Shown: positions 36,801 to 49,207 of the stretch, one piece after another | Layout: each line of letters begins with the position of its first letter | Numbering within the stretch: the stretch's first letter is position 1 | Source: Tomocerus qinae | Taxonomy: Eukaryota > Arthropoda > Collembola > Entomobryomorpha > Tomoceridae | Length of the DNA stretch: 64,000 nt | Reading direction: 5' to 3' | Assembly: GCA_020055645.1 (NCBI GenBank) | Contig: CM034546.1 | Coordinates: 89,404,001-89,468,000, forward strand | The notes under the pieces: generated by a model | What the model was told of the DNA's origin: nothing | Databases searched by the model: none | The model's input: the letters and a program-made list of their open reading frames with translations, nothing else | Translations under genes and position numbers: made by a program

Positions 36801-39800
36801 ACATGTGCTTACAGTCTGTCAAAGAAATATTGTCTGTCTGCCTCGGCCCAAGTGCATGGATAAAAAGGGAGGGCTCTGTGTTGACATAGCTGATACTCCA
36901 ACCAGGGCCGTCATCCTTTATTTTTGAACACACCGTAGTCTCGAATATGAATGGGGTATTAGCGAGGACGCTGAATACTTGACTTTATACAACCCTACGC
37001 TATTATCTAACAATAAAAACAGTGCTTACGAACTATAGTACGTTACACTTGCACTTAAATTACATTATAGATTCATTATTATAGCATAATGAATGGACAA
37101 ATTATTTTTTGCATATTAAGGCACATAGTATTACAATACTTAATAGCACACCTAAATCTAAAGTACATCGCACCGAGCTGTAAAGACTACGTAACCGCAA
37201 CTGAAATACTATATAGATTCAGATGACATAAAAAATAATTGTATGCCTTGTATACACTTACTAAGGTAAATTATATATTAACGTAGTAATATGTAATTAC
37301 CTATATCTCTAATCATCCTCCACGTTGGACCAGCATGCTAAATACTAAATACCTAAAAGGTAGGCGGTAGAAATGCCCCGACTAATTGTTTCATATACTG
37401 GTACATATTCTTTACTTACGTGTTAAGGTATTATTATAGTTGTAATTGCCAGTTGTATACATATAGCTATGCAAATAATATTCTTAATCTCACACAACTT
37501 TTTTGTAACATTGCTATGCATGGCTTATCCCTTTTTCTTCTACATGAAAGTTTACGGAATCTTAAAATACTAATCCGAAGCATTGCTAGTTTATTATTAT
37601 AGACTAAACTGGCAGTTAGTAGGATTAGGACTATGACAATACCATGGCATGTAGTAGTAACTTGTAACGTTGTAAGCAACTAATAAAGACAAATAGAAGA
37701 CTGGGCTACTATTTCAATGAACCGGTGAAATGCATGGCATAGCACATTTGGCACATTACTTTGAATTACATAGCAATGCGCACAAGACAATAATTTATTT
37801 CTTTGGCAAAAGGACTAGGCTAGACGCTAGGTTTTTTTGGCAACTATCTCTCACGCATTTTGCGCAGAAGGTTAAATGCCATTAGACTGGATTAGCATTC
37901 TCAGACTTTTTACTACGCAGTGGTGCGTTCCGACGATTCATTTCATAAGATGGCTTTAATACTACGTTTACTACATACTAAATATAATAATCTATCTATA
38001 CAACTCGCCAAAAGCGAAGACAAAGCAAACTTATTATTATATAAATATATGTAGTCTCATAATCATCTTGCAAATCTTTGTGCGATTCTTTTCTTAGTGA
38101 TGCCGTAGCCAACGTTAACATGTAGCATCAAGTATAAACTTTTACTTCACCAACCTACGCTTATCTAATCATCGGACTTATCACTTTACACTCTAACAAT
38201 ATTTACTTGATGCCAATACAATAAAAGAGACCCAGACAGGTGCAAAGGTGTCTATACGTATTTGCGCATCACAAAATTAACAGTCCATATAGCCGCTTTG
38301 CATTTAGTTACCGCATTTTTCCCAATTACAGAATTTTTGACATTATTTTTTATTTTGGCGATTGCTGGAGTGTTCACAGTTCTCAACGAACAAGCCCAAC
38401 GGAATACGCAGTAAAACTGTTCCGTCTGCTCTGAAAGTGAACCGAAGGAGAGCAAAGAAAAAAAAACAGAGCCTGGGAACTGGAACATTTTCGATCCATA
38501 TTCTATACAATCTGTTCATTGTCTGGGTCGTCTAGTCTGTCTGTGTAGTAATAGTAAACCGATGGGATTCAGTCCTTCCTATTCCTATCCTGTTCCAATC
38601 CAAATCCCAAACTCTGAACTCTCCCAACCAACTCCTTCTCGTAGTCCCGAAACTCTCCCAGTCAACCAAACCCAAACCAAACCAGCTTTACTACAAAAAC
38701 GTATCAGCTATGCGCATAATATTTAGGAACACCCATGACATAACATAATATCAAACTGGAGCCGTAATTTATAAAAGGCTATAAAAGGACAGCAACTATA
38801 CATATACCAAAACATATACACCACCACTACATACGTAGTAATAGTAAACCAAGTTGTATCACAAGGAATAGGTAGTAGATTTACTACGCAGCAAAAACAT
38901 ATTCAAATATGTATAATGTTTACCTATATTTACTTCACCAAACGCCGAATTCCATTCAAATATATACCTAAACTAAACTCCCTACCTGTATGCCTATCTA
39001 ACTCAAATTGGACGAAAGAAAAAGCCTCGCACATAATATCATTATGCATTCCAAAAAACAAAATCCCAATGTAGAATATACAATATAAATTGTTTGAAAC
39101 TGCAGCACAAACAACTAAAAAATAACAATAGTTGGCAAAACTTAACTTAAAGAATCAGTTTATACACACAGTGCAAATTAGACACAACTGAATGCCGCTA
39201 TATGTGTTACTGCCTGTAGTGGTTATGCTTTTACGATAAACAAACTCAATAAATTAAACAAGTGACTCCTTCAATTTCAATTTATATGTATTTACTAATT
39301 AAATGCAGCTATTTACGTATATATATTTTACATTAGTGTTTACATGCAGCAAGGCAACAGAAAACCTAATATTACTTGAAACACTATCTCTACAAAGAGT
39401 CATAATATTATCCAATTAACAATGAATTTGATCATGTGCGTTTGGAATGTTGAAAACCGGTTTCTTAATTCTTAGCAAGAAAATTCAGTAATTCGTCAGT
39501 TCAATAGAAAAATGATGAAGAATTTTCAGCGAATGATAAAAGATTAAACTAAATATTGTCCAATTCATTCGGTTGAGAAGAATTAAAATCGGTATAGCTT
39601 ATAGACAATACTTATTGTCATATTGTTAGCATACCGGCAACGGGGATCGAAAGGAAACAAAGACAAATACGAGAAACAGTCGCTGTAGTAGTAATTCGTA
39701 GTAAGTAGTTATCTCATAAGTACATTACGTTACGTAGTATAAGTTAGTCTTAGAAAACGAAGGGTAGTTTATGGTTTATATATGCATATACAAAATTAAC

Positions 39801-42800
39801 GACATACATAGAACTGGACTTTGACAGTTTATCCTTTTAGATTACCAAGTAACTCAAGTTGGACGTGTAAGTATCTAATTACGCAATAATAACAATAATA
39901 TCACATCACTACATACGTATACTTGAGATGCGACAAAAAGCCTTAGTCTTACTGTAGTTCAAGAACAAACAGTTTTAGTGTACTTAATGAGTGTGAGTGT
40001 ATTGCATAGAGGCATTTTAAGATTTGATTGAGTGTGAGTGTACATGTATGTAGAGTAGTTTACTACGAATTATGACTACTCTTCATTAGGGTATAGAATA
40101 TCATACTTCCGTCGGTTTTGTGTAAGCCATCATTCATCTTCCAACGATTATAAATTCCCCGCTATTGTAATTTAGAAGGGTATAACATTGCATTTGATAA
40201 TGAATGGATTTGTTTGGCCCGACTATAGAAGAGTAGTAAAGTAAACGACTTTGACGAGGGACTAGGGCATTGAAATTCCCATATAGTAAGAGAGTTGCGG
40301 AGATGAATGGAAATATTTGGTGGCCATATAATTGTCGTGGGAAACGGGAGCAAGTTGGTTGGTAATGGGCAAGGAGAGCTAGCTGCGTCAGACTCGTCAG
40401 ATTGAATTAATTAATTAGTTCTAAGAGTGCACTCACTCTCTGAAGCGTAGTAAAAAGAATGTGAGTGGCCTGGCCCGGTCTGGTGTCAGCTAATGTTAAG
40501 TAATGAAATGATAATCTATAATCTAATCTGTTTCGTAGTATTCCACACACAAGTACATAATATTAACCGACTGATGGTAATTAAATGAGTTGGCTGTGAT
40601 GTGGCTGGCTCTGGCTGGATGTGGCGTGGTTGTTTGTGGAGTAGGTATGTATGTACATAATATTATCATTATCTCCATTCAATGAAAAAATCCTAGTTTC
40701 CTGTGTGATATAGGTACAAGGTCAACAAGGATGGATCAAGTTTTAGCAAGTGTCTGGCTTGGCTCTCCTTTCGTGAAATTCGCTTGGTTTGGCTTCGATG
40801 CATATGCATAGTCTTTATTGCCTACTTGACTTGACTGTCGCAGCAGACCCATTTGCTCAAAATTGTATTACAATGTTCATTTGTACTAACTTTAGGTCTG
40901 TCTGGCGGTTTCGTGGCTCTCGGAACAGCTTACACTTACATACATACTTACTACTACTACTTAAAGCATAACACTTGTGTTAGTCGAGTGTGTGTGATTG
41001 TGTGATGCGTATCGTTCAATTACGTGCATTGCGTCCACACACAACAATAGACACGTCTGGCTAAACTACTAATCTACAAATACGTAGAAGTCAGCAGACG
41101 GATAACTTATTACGAGTAGACGTAGTAGGTAGGTAGGGTAAGTATGCTAAGTATCCTGGCCCTGTCGTCTCATATCCAATTTATGGCCTACCTACTTCAT
41201 TTCAATACGCAGAATTACATCAAATTAAGTACATCCAAAGCTCCTTACTGCTTTGGCGTAAACATATTTTCGGGAGGGGATTTAAAAAACTAACCCTTCA
41301 CTCGAAAACCAGAAAAATCAACCTACTTTTAAACATCCCCTTCCTCTAGAATAATAATATAATTTACCAATGACTTAGTAAAAACCAAAAATCCTAACAC
41401 AAATTAATCCTAAAATGCACAAGTTTGCCATAAGATTTATTTTTTCAAATCTCACTTCCATCTCATGAAAAAGATCTCAACAATATGAATTTAATAAGCT
41501 AAATTTTGAGCATAATATTCATTCCTCCATTACATTCAATGTTAATACCTTAACTAACCTAGTAATTAACTATTTAAACACTATTGTTGGGTGGCATGTT
41601 TGTCGAACGTTGCAAATACTTACATGAGCGTTCCCATATATAAGATACCCAAGTCACATTGGAATTAACATTCAAGCTATGTTTAGCAAATACAAACCTT
41701 AAGCACATGTGGCTGTTTCCTAAAGTGGTTCGTTATGATAAGTGCAAAAAACTAAATGTCAAAAAATAACAAACAAAAATGCCAGATTATTTAATTGCGT
41801 TTGAAGTTTGAAATCGTTGGTCTGAAGCAAAAGTAATTAAACTATTATTAGGCACGCGGACAGAAACTGCCTGAACTCACTAACTGAACTGAAACTGGCT
41901 GAAAAATTTCTAAACTTTAACCATCTTAAACCCTTCAACAGGATAAAGCAGTGGAACAAAGTAACTCGTGTCATAAACCCACTTCTCGAACCGAATAACA
42001 GAAAGCGGAGATACGCCCCTGTATTTAAGTGAGAGTATGATAGTACGTTATCAATTAGACAGACAAACTTGTATTTTATGTTAACAGAAGAGTAGAATTA
42101 CGTTTATCGAACACCTAAATGAGTATAAAAATTATGCAGACATACCTGTAGCATCTATAGTCTATATACTACGTATCTGTAAATAGCAAGTCCATATAGT
42201 AGGCTGCTCTATTCAAGAAGAGTGAGTTAAAAGAATAAAATGTATGTATATGGAAATAGCATGTGTAATAGTGGTGCGATTTTTATGTGACGTCTTTCAG
42301 AGACACGTTTTATTATTTGAATCGCCTTGACTCGAGGAGTGACTTAGAAAAATATTTGTTAATTGATACGGAAATCTAATAATGTGTAATTATATAAGGT
42401 CCGTTTAGATTTGAAATACAATACATACAACAAAACAAGATTTCGCCATGTGTATCCTCACATAAACAATGGAGTGCTCTGAGAACACACACATTTGTCG
42501 AAACAATCTGCGAATCTGTATCATTCACATCGATTTAAACTTATCTATTATTATCTTCATACACTTCACTACGTACATAGATCATCTGATAATTATTATA
42601 TCTATTATTATCTTTCATAAACATACACAATGAAATGACGGACGGACAAAGACAAGACACATTAATTATTACACTTCCAATCGAGAAATGCTATTTATAC
42701 AGTAACATGTACAAACAGTATTTTGTACAAACAGCATGTACACCCCTCCACTATAACGTATTTAGTAAACCATGTACATGACATCAGATAGCTTTATCAA

Positions 42801-43556
42801 TTGCTAACATTTACTATACTATAAATATATTATACATGTATTTGTGTAATGATTTCTATTATCGCTAGGCTAGACATAATAATATTACTGGCTAAACTAG
42901 GAAACGCAATTGCGTAGATAGTATATCTATAAGCCTATACTATAATACTATTTATTACCAAATTACTTCGCAATTCATTGGCATTGGCAAAATAGTACTC
43001 TGGAAAATACATTATTATGATACATTTAATGGGCACTTGACACTTTTGTTTCATCTTTCGCCATTCATCTCGATTTAGCTTCTGCTTAATTTATGTTATG
43101 TACTATGAACAACAGATCATGCAAATGCATACTATGGCTAAGCCACAGACGAACATTTGGCTTTTATATTTTAGTCTTCCTTTCACAAAGTCTTGTTTTC
43201 ATTAATAAAATAAGGTACTGTCGGCGTTTGTTTCTTTTCAGACACCGATTCTTCCCTGTTTCTGTAGTATATAATATTATTTTTTCCCTGATTTAATATT
43301 CACAAAAATGTAAGTTAACTCTATGAGAAATTGGCCACAAAAACAATTTTAAGGTTTGATTAATTCTTCGTTATAGCATTAAAGAAAACATTTTTGGAAA
43401 TTAGCTTTGGTTTCATTTACTACATATGTAAACATGTTATTTTTAGGTCAATGTTTATACTAATTTGATTTCATGATAAAAATATATAATTAGATCTGTA
43501 CTTAAGTTGCACCATCTGGTTGATTGTCGTAATTTTAGACACATTTTCAGGCTCGT
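33830..43556. other. Long intergenic region between Myc and SWEET
   Basis: This region is AT-rich with many in-frame stops. The longest open frame (35409-35846, 145 codons) has no recognisable domain and no splice context I can support. An inverted-repeat element rich in TTCGAATA lies at 34972-35180. Frequent TACGTA and GTAGTA strings occur but do not form an array. Distal regulatory sequence for either neighbour could be here, but I can point to none. Confidence 0.5.
34972..35180. mobile_element. Inverted-repeat element rich in TTCGAATATCGAATATTCGA
   Basis: The left end CAGTACTATTCGAGTTATTT and the right end (reverse complement GATACTATCCGAGATTT) are alike. The interior contains several copies of ATATTCGA and TCGAATAT in both orientations. 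No flanking duplication was found and there is no coding capacity. It resembles a small MITE of the CAGT-ended kind. Confidence 0.5.
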
Positions 43557-46500
43557 TTATGATATCATAGTAGCCCCGCTACTAGTAGAAGGATAGATAA
43601 CGAAGAGAATTAACTGCACGAAAGCAATGATCGTTCCACAAAGATTCGTGAATTGCATAAAAACATCGGAAATGAGCAGTCCGTATATCCACCATTGGGC
43701 ACAAACAAGGAACATTGAAAGAATGAGGGGAAACGGAAGCGTCTCTGTACTTTTCGTCTTTATCACCCTTTTCTACACATACACAATATCCCATTTCCAT
43801 CAACTTTTCATCCGTACTTTATACTTTTGACGTATCATAGTTTTATGTACACCAATTCCCAAGTAAATTAAATTCCTTAGGGTAATTGGTTTTCTAAGTA
43901 TCATTTCTATTCACATGAGCTCTAGATGTTTCAATGATTAGACTTACCAAGTCAACAAGAGGAGAGGCACAGCAACCTAGTGTGATCACAACGCAGACAA
44001 TACCGACTTGATTGCGGATGACGCCCGTATTTTCAGACTGTATAATGAAGTACAGGAGTAAGGTCAGGAATGTCAAGGATATCACGATCTGTCGACTCAT
44101 CATTGACTGCAATTAAAATAAATATCAATTTTAATCTCATGTGTGTGTACACAGTGTACAGTGAACAAGAACATTTCATACAAAATCATTAATGAATCCT
44201 CTGATTAACTTATGCTGAGTAGACATTTACGGAAAAGGAACAAACAAGGTGATTAGTTTCGATTACAGATAGGAACACGAAATGAAACAATTTAGAACAT
44301 TACATATAGGCATTTGCTATTAATATTTCACTTGATTAATAGCTAGCCAAGTAATAAAATCACACGAGAAATGGCAAGACAAATTACAGATAAGCTCAAG
44401 ACGTTAAGCCGTGATAACATTCATGTTTCTCTTCACTTTAGCCATTTTTTGTCACAAAAGCGTCATGAAGTGTACGAATAATTAGCATATAAACGTCACA
44501 TTACACATTCATGCAATGCTATATCAAAATTGGAAATAGCATTCTATTTATGAATGTGGCATACCCGCTTGAGAGTGTAGGAGAAAAACATATATACGTA
44601 GTATGCATTGAGAACCACTCCGATTGAGTTGACGTATTTTACTGTGTTGTCGCCTGGATAAATAATTCAATATTATCAGTAACCAAATCATTATATTACA
44701 TCCTCTTACTTACAAATCTGCATGCAATGAAGCAATGAAAGACTTAAATACGCAATTCCATTCAACGGCAAAATGAAAATTTCCCCAAAAATACTTTAAA
44801 TATCCACACACATAATGATAAAAACAATAAAAACAACTTTATCAAATAGATTTGACATTCAATTCTCACAGTTGCGTTCGTTTTGCGTTCTTCCTCATCC
44901 TCATATTCAGTTTACATGTATATCTAATGTAATCTTTATTTATTTATGCATCTGTCAGCTCTAATTTGAATTTTTCGTTACCTATATTTTATTTATTCAT
45001 TTATACATGAATGAATGTGTTTAGATATGCCATAAAACAACCGCACTTATCCTACTTACAATGAATACCTAAATGTAAACCAAGTCAGAGCAACGTTTTA
45101 CCTCTATGCGTTAATAATAACTAGGTATTAGGGAGCCGGTATACTAAATGTACATACGTTTCAAGTTTCAGTGATACTGATTATATTAACCACAATTGAC
45201 GTTTACTATTTAGAGTTATCCGTTTCATACAAACAAAATACAAACTTGCACCACCAGATATTTGATTTCCTCTTATTTTGACTTTGATACGTGTATGATA
45301 TCGTTTACAAATAATCTGTCATTAAAATTCCTTTCCTTCACGAAATAAAATATATCAACGAATCTGACTGGACAACCAATGACCATGAATCACTAAAAAG
45401 ACATCACTATCATTATTGCTTAAAACTGCACAAGGTCTTCATGTTACATGATCCGATTAATTTCAATAATATTATATCCATTTACATATTAACTAAGATA
45501 TATGAAGCCATTCGGCTTAAATAGAAATACAGTTACAGTTTACTTACAAATCAATTCCGAAATCCAAATACAATACAAGTCAAAAAAAATAACTATCGCA
45601 TCACGTCAACAAATCATTGCATAACAATGAATTTTATGCAAGTTATTCAATATGAAGGTTAACGCCTATTATTCCTCTCTACCATCGGCAAAATTAGCAT
45701 CATTCATGACAATCATATTGCGTCGGCAATAATAATTACAATTACTAAAATGATAGAATCTTCCTTTTCCTTACAGTATCTACTTCCTTCGAAGAATCTT
45801 GATGTCAGACATGTACATACATAGCTATCTGAATATATTAAAAAGCAATTTTCCTCTGAACTTTTTTACAAACTATTATAAACAAAGATATCTCATAAAA
45901 AAAGGTTTTCATACAAGGAAAATCGAATAAATGATTACATGACCTTGCCCCACATTTTAATGCTAGGTATCTGAGGATTCTAGTGACTAAAACATCCATT
46001 GCATTTGACATTGTATTTGCATTTCGTTTCGTGGTTGCCCAAATTACAGTTTTATAATTTTATTTGCATGTTATAAATACAAAACCGAGCTAACAGACAG
46101 AGAAAGGAAAGCCACCTGGAACACAAAAAGGACGATTTTAGTGTTAGCGCAGAATTATTTATAGGGTATAGTATAACTCAAATACTATATCATTGAATAA
46201 TTTTATAATTTTACGATTCAATGATTTGCTTTTCAAACCGAAGGATATTTCAAATACCTTCCTTATAACGACGTATACATTCTAACTCCGCAAGGATTTT
46301 GCATCCTTTACATCCTGTTGTAGTTGTTAACACATGTCAGTGTCAGTATGTCTCATTGTCAGTCAGTCAACATTAATAAATTAATATTTACATTATTATT
46401 ATAAACAGTTGAAGCCAAAAAAATGTGGCACTAGCTAAACAGTACTTTACGCGGTTTCTAACTTGAAAGTACTTTGAAAATTGACCTACATTACTCTATT

Positions 46501-49207
46501 AATACAAGTGCTTTGAGTTGCTTTCCAATTCAAATTTCAATACTTCAAATTCGTCGCTCTTCTACGACTAGGTCGCCATTCTCCACACTAACACCAACAA
46601 TGTTCCAATTCTTTACATGCATGACATTAAAATACAAGTATTGAACATAATATACATTATTTGTATCAATTACGCCAACACCAATTACAATTTACTTACA
46701 TCTATTAGCAACGTACACTTACTTAAAACAATGTAGGTCAATTAGTAAACGAATAACCCTTATTTTATTTTATGTTTATAATAACCTACTCAACTCGACC
46801 TACTGTACACTACTATGCTTTATGCTACTGCTAATTTCTATTTATTACTTTCAAATCGTGTCCTTAAAAAGAATTTATGCAAAGAATAGAGATTACTTGG
46901 TTTTTTTTTAAATTAATAGCTAAAAATTACTTACATTTGTATAAAACTAATTTAGTACGTTTAAAAGTACTAAATTAGTACGTTTAATATTTATTCAAAC
47001 TTGTTTTTCAATTCTCATTTATTTCAACATTTGATTTTGCTGCTGATTAAAACTAATCTACTTTTTAATATACTAGTTATTTCGTTAATGATATTCACTA
47101 TTTTATTTAATCTCTCATTTATTTCTAATTAGCTCAATTTTCGAAAACTAATTCTAATCTCACCATTTTTAGGGCCAATGTCACACTAATGTAATAACCA
47201 CCAGCCTAAAGAACAGTAGTATATATTTAGTTTTTAAAAAATCAACAATAATATGGAGTAAAATAGTAATTCAACTAAGGATTTTACCGTTATTTTTGGT
47301 TGCATTTCCTACCTGAATATGACTTTATTTATTAAACACAGTAGTATGAAGATTTTTAGATCGTCTAGACTTTAGACATTTAAAAATTTTAGACTCTACA
47401 ATTTTACAGGTGTAAAACCTTTTGTAAACATTTATTTACGTTTAAAAATTAGGTTAAAACATGTAAGAATAACGGTTAAATTTTAAAATACGTGTAATAA
47501 TTTTAATATTATTATGTTAATAGTTGGGCTCAAGCACGTAACCAGAGGGGGGCGGCCCCCCCCCCTAAGTTCCCAAAAAAGGCGATTTTTAAAAATTCAT
47601 GCCATAATTTTACTAATATATTTTGGTGTGCCCCCCTAGGCCAAATTCCTGGATACGTGCTTGGTTGGGCTGCATGCTGCATGTAGAATAATAAATAATT
47701 ACAATTGATACAATTTCTGTATATTGCATTTTTCTTACTTTTTGAGAACCTATCAACCTACCCACTAATTGTACCTACAATGATCTACTAATTGTATCAG
47801 GCACGTTTCCGGGAATTTGCTCAACCAAGGAGGGCAAACGAAAATACATTGCTAAAAATAAGTCGTTTTCGCCCGAAACGCAAAAATGTTTATATATTTT
47901 TTGACAAAAAAATCCTATTTTTCTGGGAATTTAGGGGGCCGTGTCTCTGCGGCCCCCTCTATAGATACGTGTCTAAATTGTATCTAACATTTTCTGTAAT
48001 TGTATATCTTCAAATAATATCTGATTAACATCATCTAATACAATCTAATACAAAATGCATACACTAATATTTATTACTATACTAACATTATTATCAACAT
48101 ATATACTAATTGCACCTTCATTAGTCATTATTATCAGTCACATTCGTTCATTCATGCATTGACATTGGCATACGATGCAATGGCTGCATGGTATTTTAAT
48201 AAATCTAAACTACGTAGTTGGCTGCATCGTATTTTAATAAATCTAAACTACGTAGTTGGCTGCATCGTATTTTAATAAATCTAAACTACGTAGTTCAAAA
48301 ATAATTTCATAATAATTTCGAAGGATGTGGAGCACAGAGCAGAGGTCCATACTTGAACTGTTGCACTATCTGTCTGCAGAATTTTGTACGCCGTGCTATG
48401 TTGTCTGAAAGTACAGATGTCTTTTCATTGACCTCATTGACTACATAGAGCTTAATTTCACTTGCTTTTTACAATGTAATTTATGTAATTGGGCATATGT
48501 TACAATTAACAATTATTAAAATAATTTATAACTATTTTGCTACCTTACATTTAAGCTCCTATCTTTTTCATTAATGCTAATCCTTTATTGATTTGACCTG
48601 ATGTCAGACGAAAATTAAAAAAATGCAACCCTCAAGTGAAACATTGTAAATTGTAATCACCAGAAGACTTCTGTATCTTTTAGGTATGTAGTGAATTGAA
48701 TGCCGAATCTACATTTAGTCCCAAAGTTCATGAATCAAAGAACATTGGGACATAGGAAAGGAAATTAAAACGACGCAGTTCATCTTTCACATCATTAAAA
48801 AAATGATAAAAAACAAAAAAGGTAAAAATCGAACCAATCAAAACTCCATAGAAAAGCCAACAAGCGCAACCCACAACTCCAGCAAGGAAAGGAACGACAG
48901 AGAGATCTCCGGATGACCCCTGCCCCTTGATTTTCTTCACAGTCAACCTAAAGATTGTGTAAGTATTTAGTAAGACCATTAAAAAGAAAACAACTTATTC
49001 AGCATTTTTCTCCTTTACTTTTACATACACGAACAGAAAAACGTGGCAGACACGCAGACAGACATAAAGAAATCATACTATCAACTATGACATTTAGAAC
49101 GATGGACGAAAGTAGATCAAAAGACAAAAAGGTTCTTACATGCCGGACAAGAATTGACCAATGGTTGACACCGTGGCAGTGGCACTTAGGACACTCAAGA
49201 GTTCCAT
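43557..49207 (-). CDS. SWEET1: SWEET (saliva/MtN3) family sugar transporter (5 exons)
   Basis: SWEET proteins are seven-helix facilitators that pass mono- and disaccharides across plasma or Golgi membranes; most arthropods have one or few copies (saliva, slv, in Drosophila). Exons 5' to 3': 49207-49140, 48947-48835, 44653-44565, 44106-43948, 43772-43557; phases 2, 1, 0, 0 give 214 residues, normal for the family. Exon 1 encodes MELLSVLSATATVSTIGQFL, matching the first SWEET helix. Exon 2 has QGSSGDLSVVPFLAGVVGC...WLFYGVL and exon 3 DNTVKYVNSIGVVLNAYYVY, completing the first MtN3 repeat. Exons 4 and 5 carry the second (VIKTKSTETLPFPLILS, QWWIYGLLI, QLILFVIYP). All introns are GT-AG; the exon 2 donor (G|GTTCGA) is weak but is the only one restoring the frame. 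Intron 2 (4.2 kb) carries two MITEs and a tandem repeat. Confidence 0.95.
47523..47671. mobile_element. 133-bp hAT-like MITE with a perfect 8-bp duplication, in SWEET intron 2
   Basis: The element 47531-47663 is flanked by GTTGGGCT at 47523-47530 and 47664-47671. Termini are CAAGCACGTAACCAG and, reverse-complemented, CAAGCACGTATCCAG. A G run followed by a C run lies just inside the left end. No coding capacity. Its end is related to that of the neighbour at 47798. Confidence 0.88.
47790..47983. mobile_element. 178-bp hAT-like MITE with a perfect 8-bp duplication, in SWEET intron 2
   Basis: The element 47798-47975 is flanked by AATTGTAT at 47790-47797 and 47976-47983. It starts CAGGCACGTTTCC and ends GATACGTGTCTA, close to the ends of the 47531 element, so both belong to one family. 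Near the right end GGGGGCC and GGCCCCC form an internal inverted pair. An open frame across it is incidental. Confidence 0.85.
48182..48295. repeat. Three tandem copies of a 38-bp unit in SWEET intron 2
   Basis: Copies 48182-48219, 48220-48257 and 48258-48295 (GGCTGCATCGTATTTTAATA, continuing to TACGTAGTT) differ at one base only (G for C in the first). There are no spacers. The near-identity shows recent expansion. Confidence 0.95.

Noticed and set aside
48182-48295. CRISPR-like array
   Set aside because: Direct repeats without spacers in a eukaryotic intron; an ordinary minisatellite.
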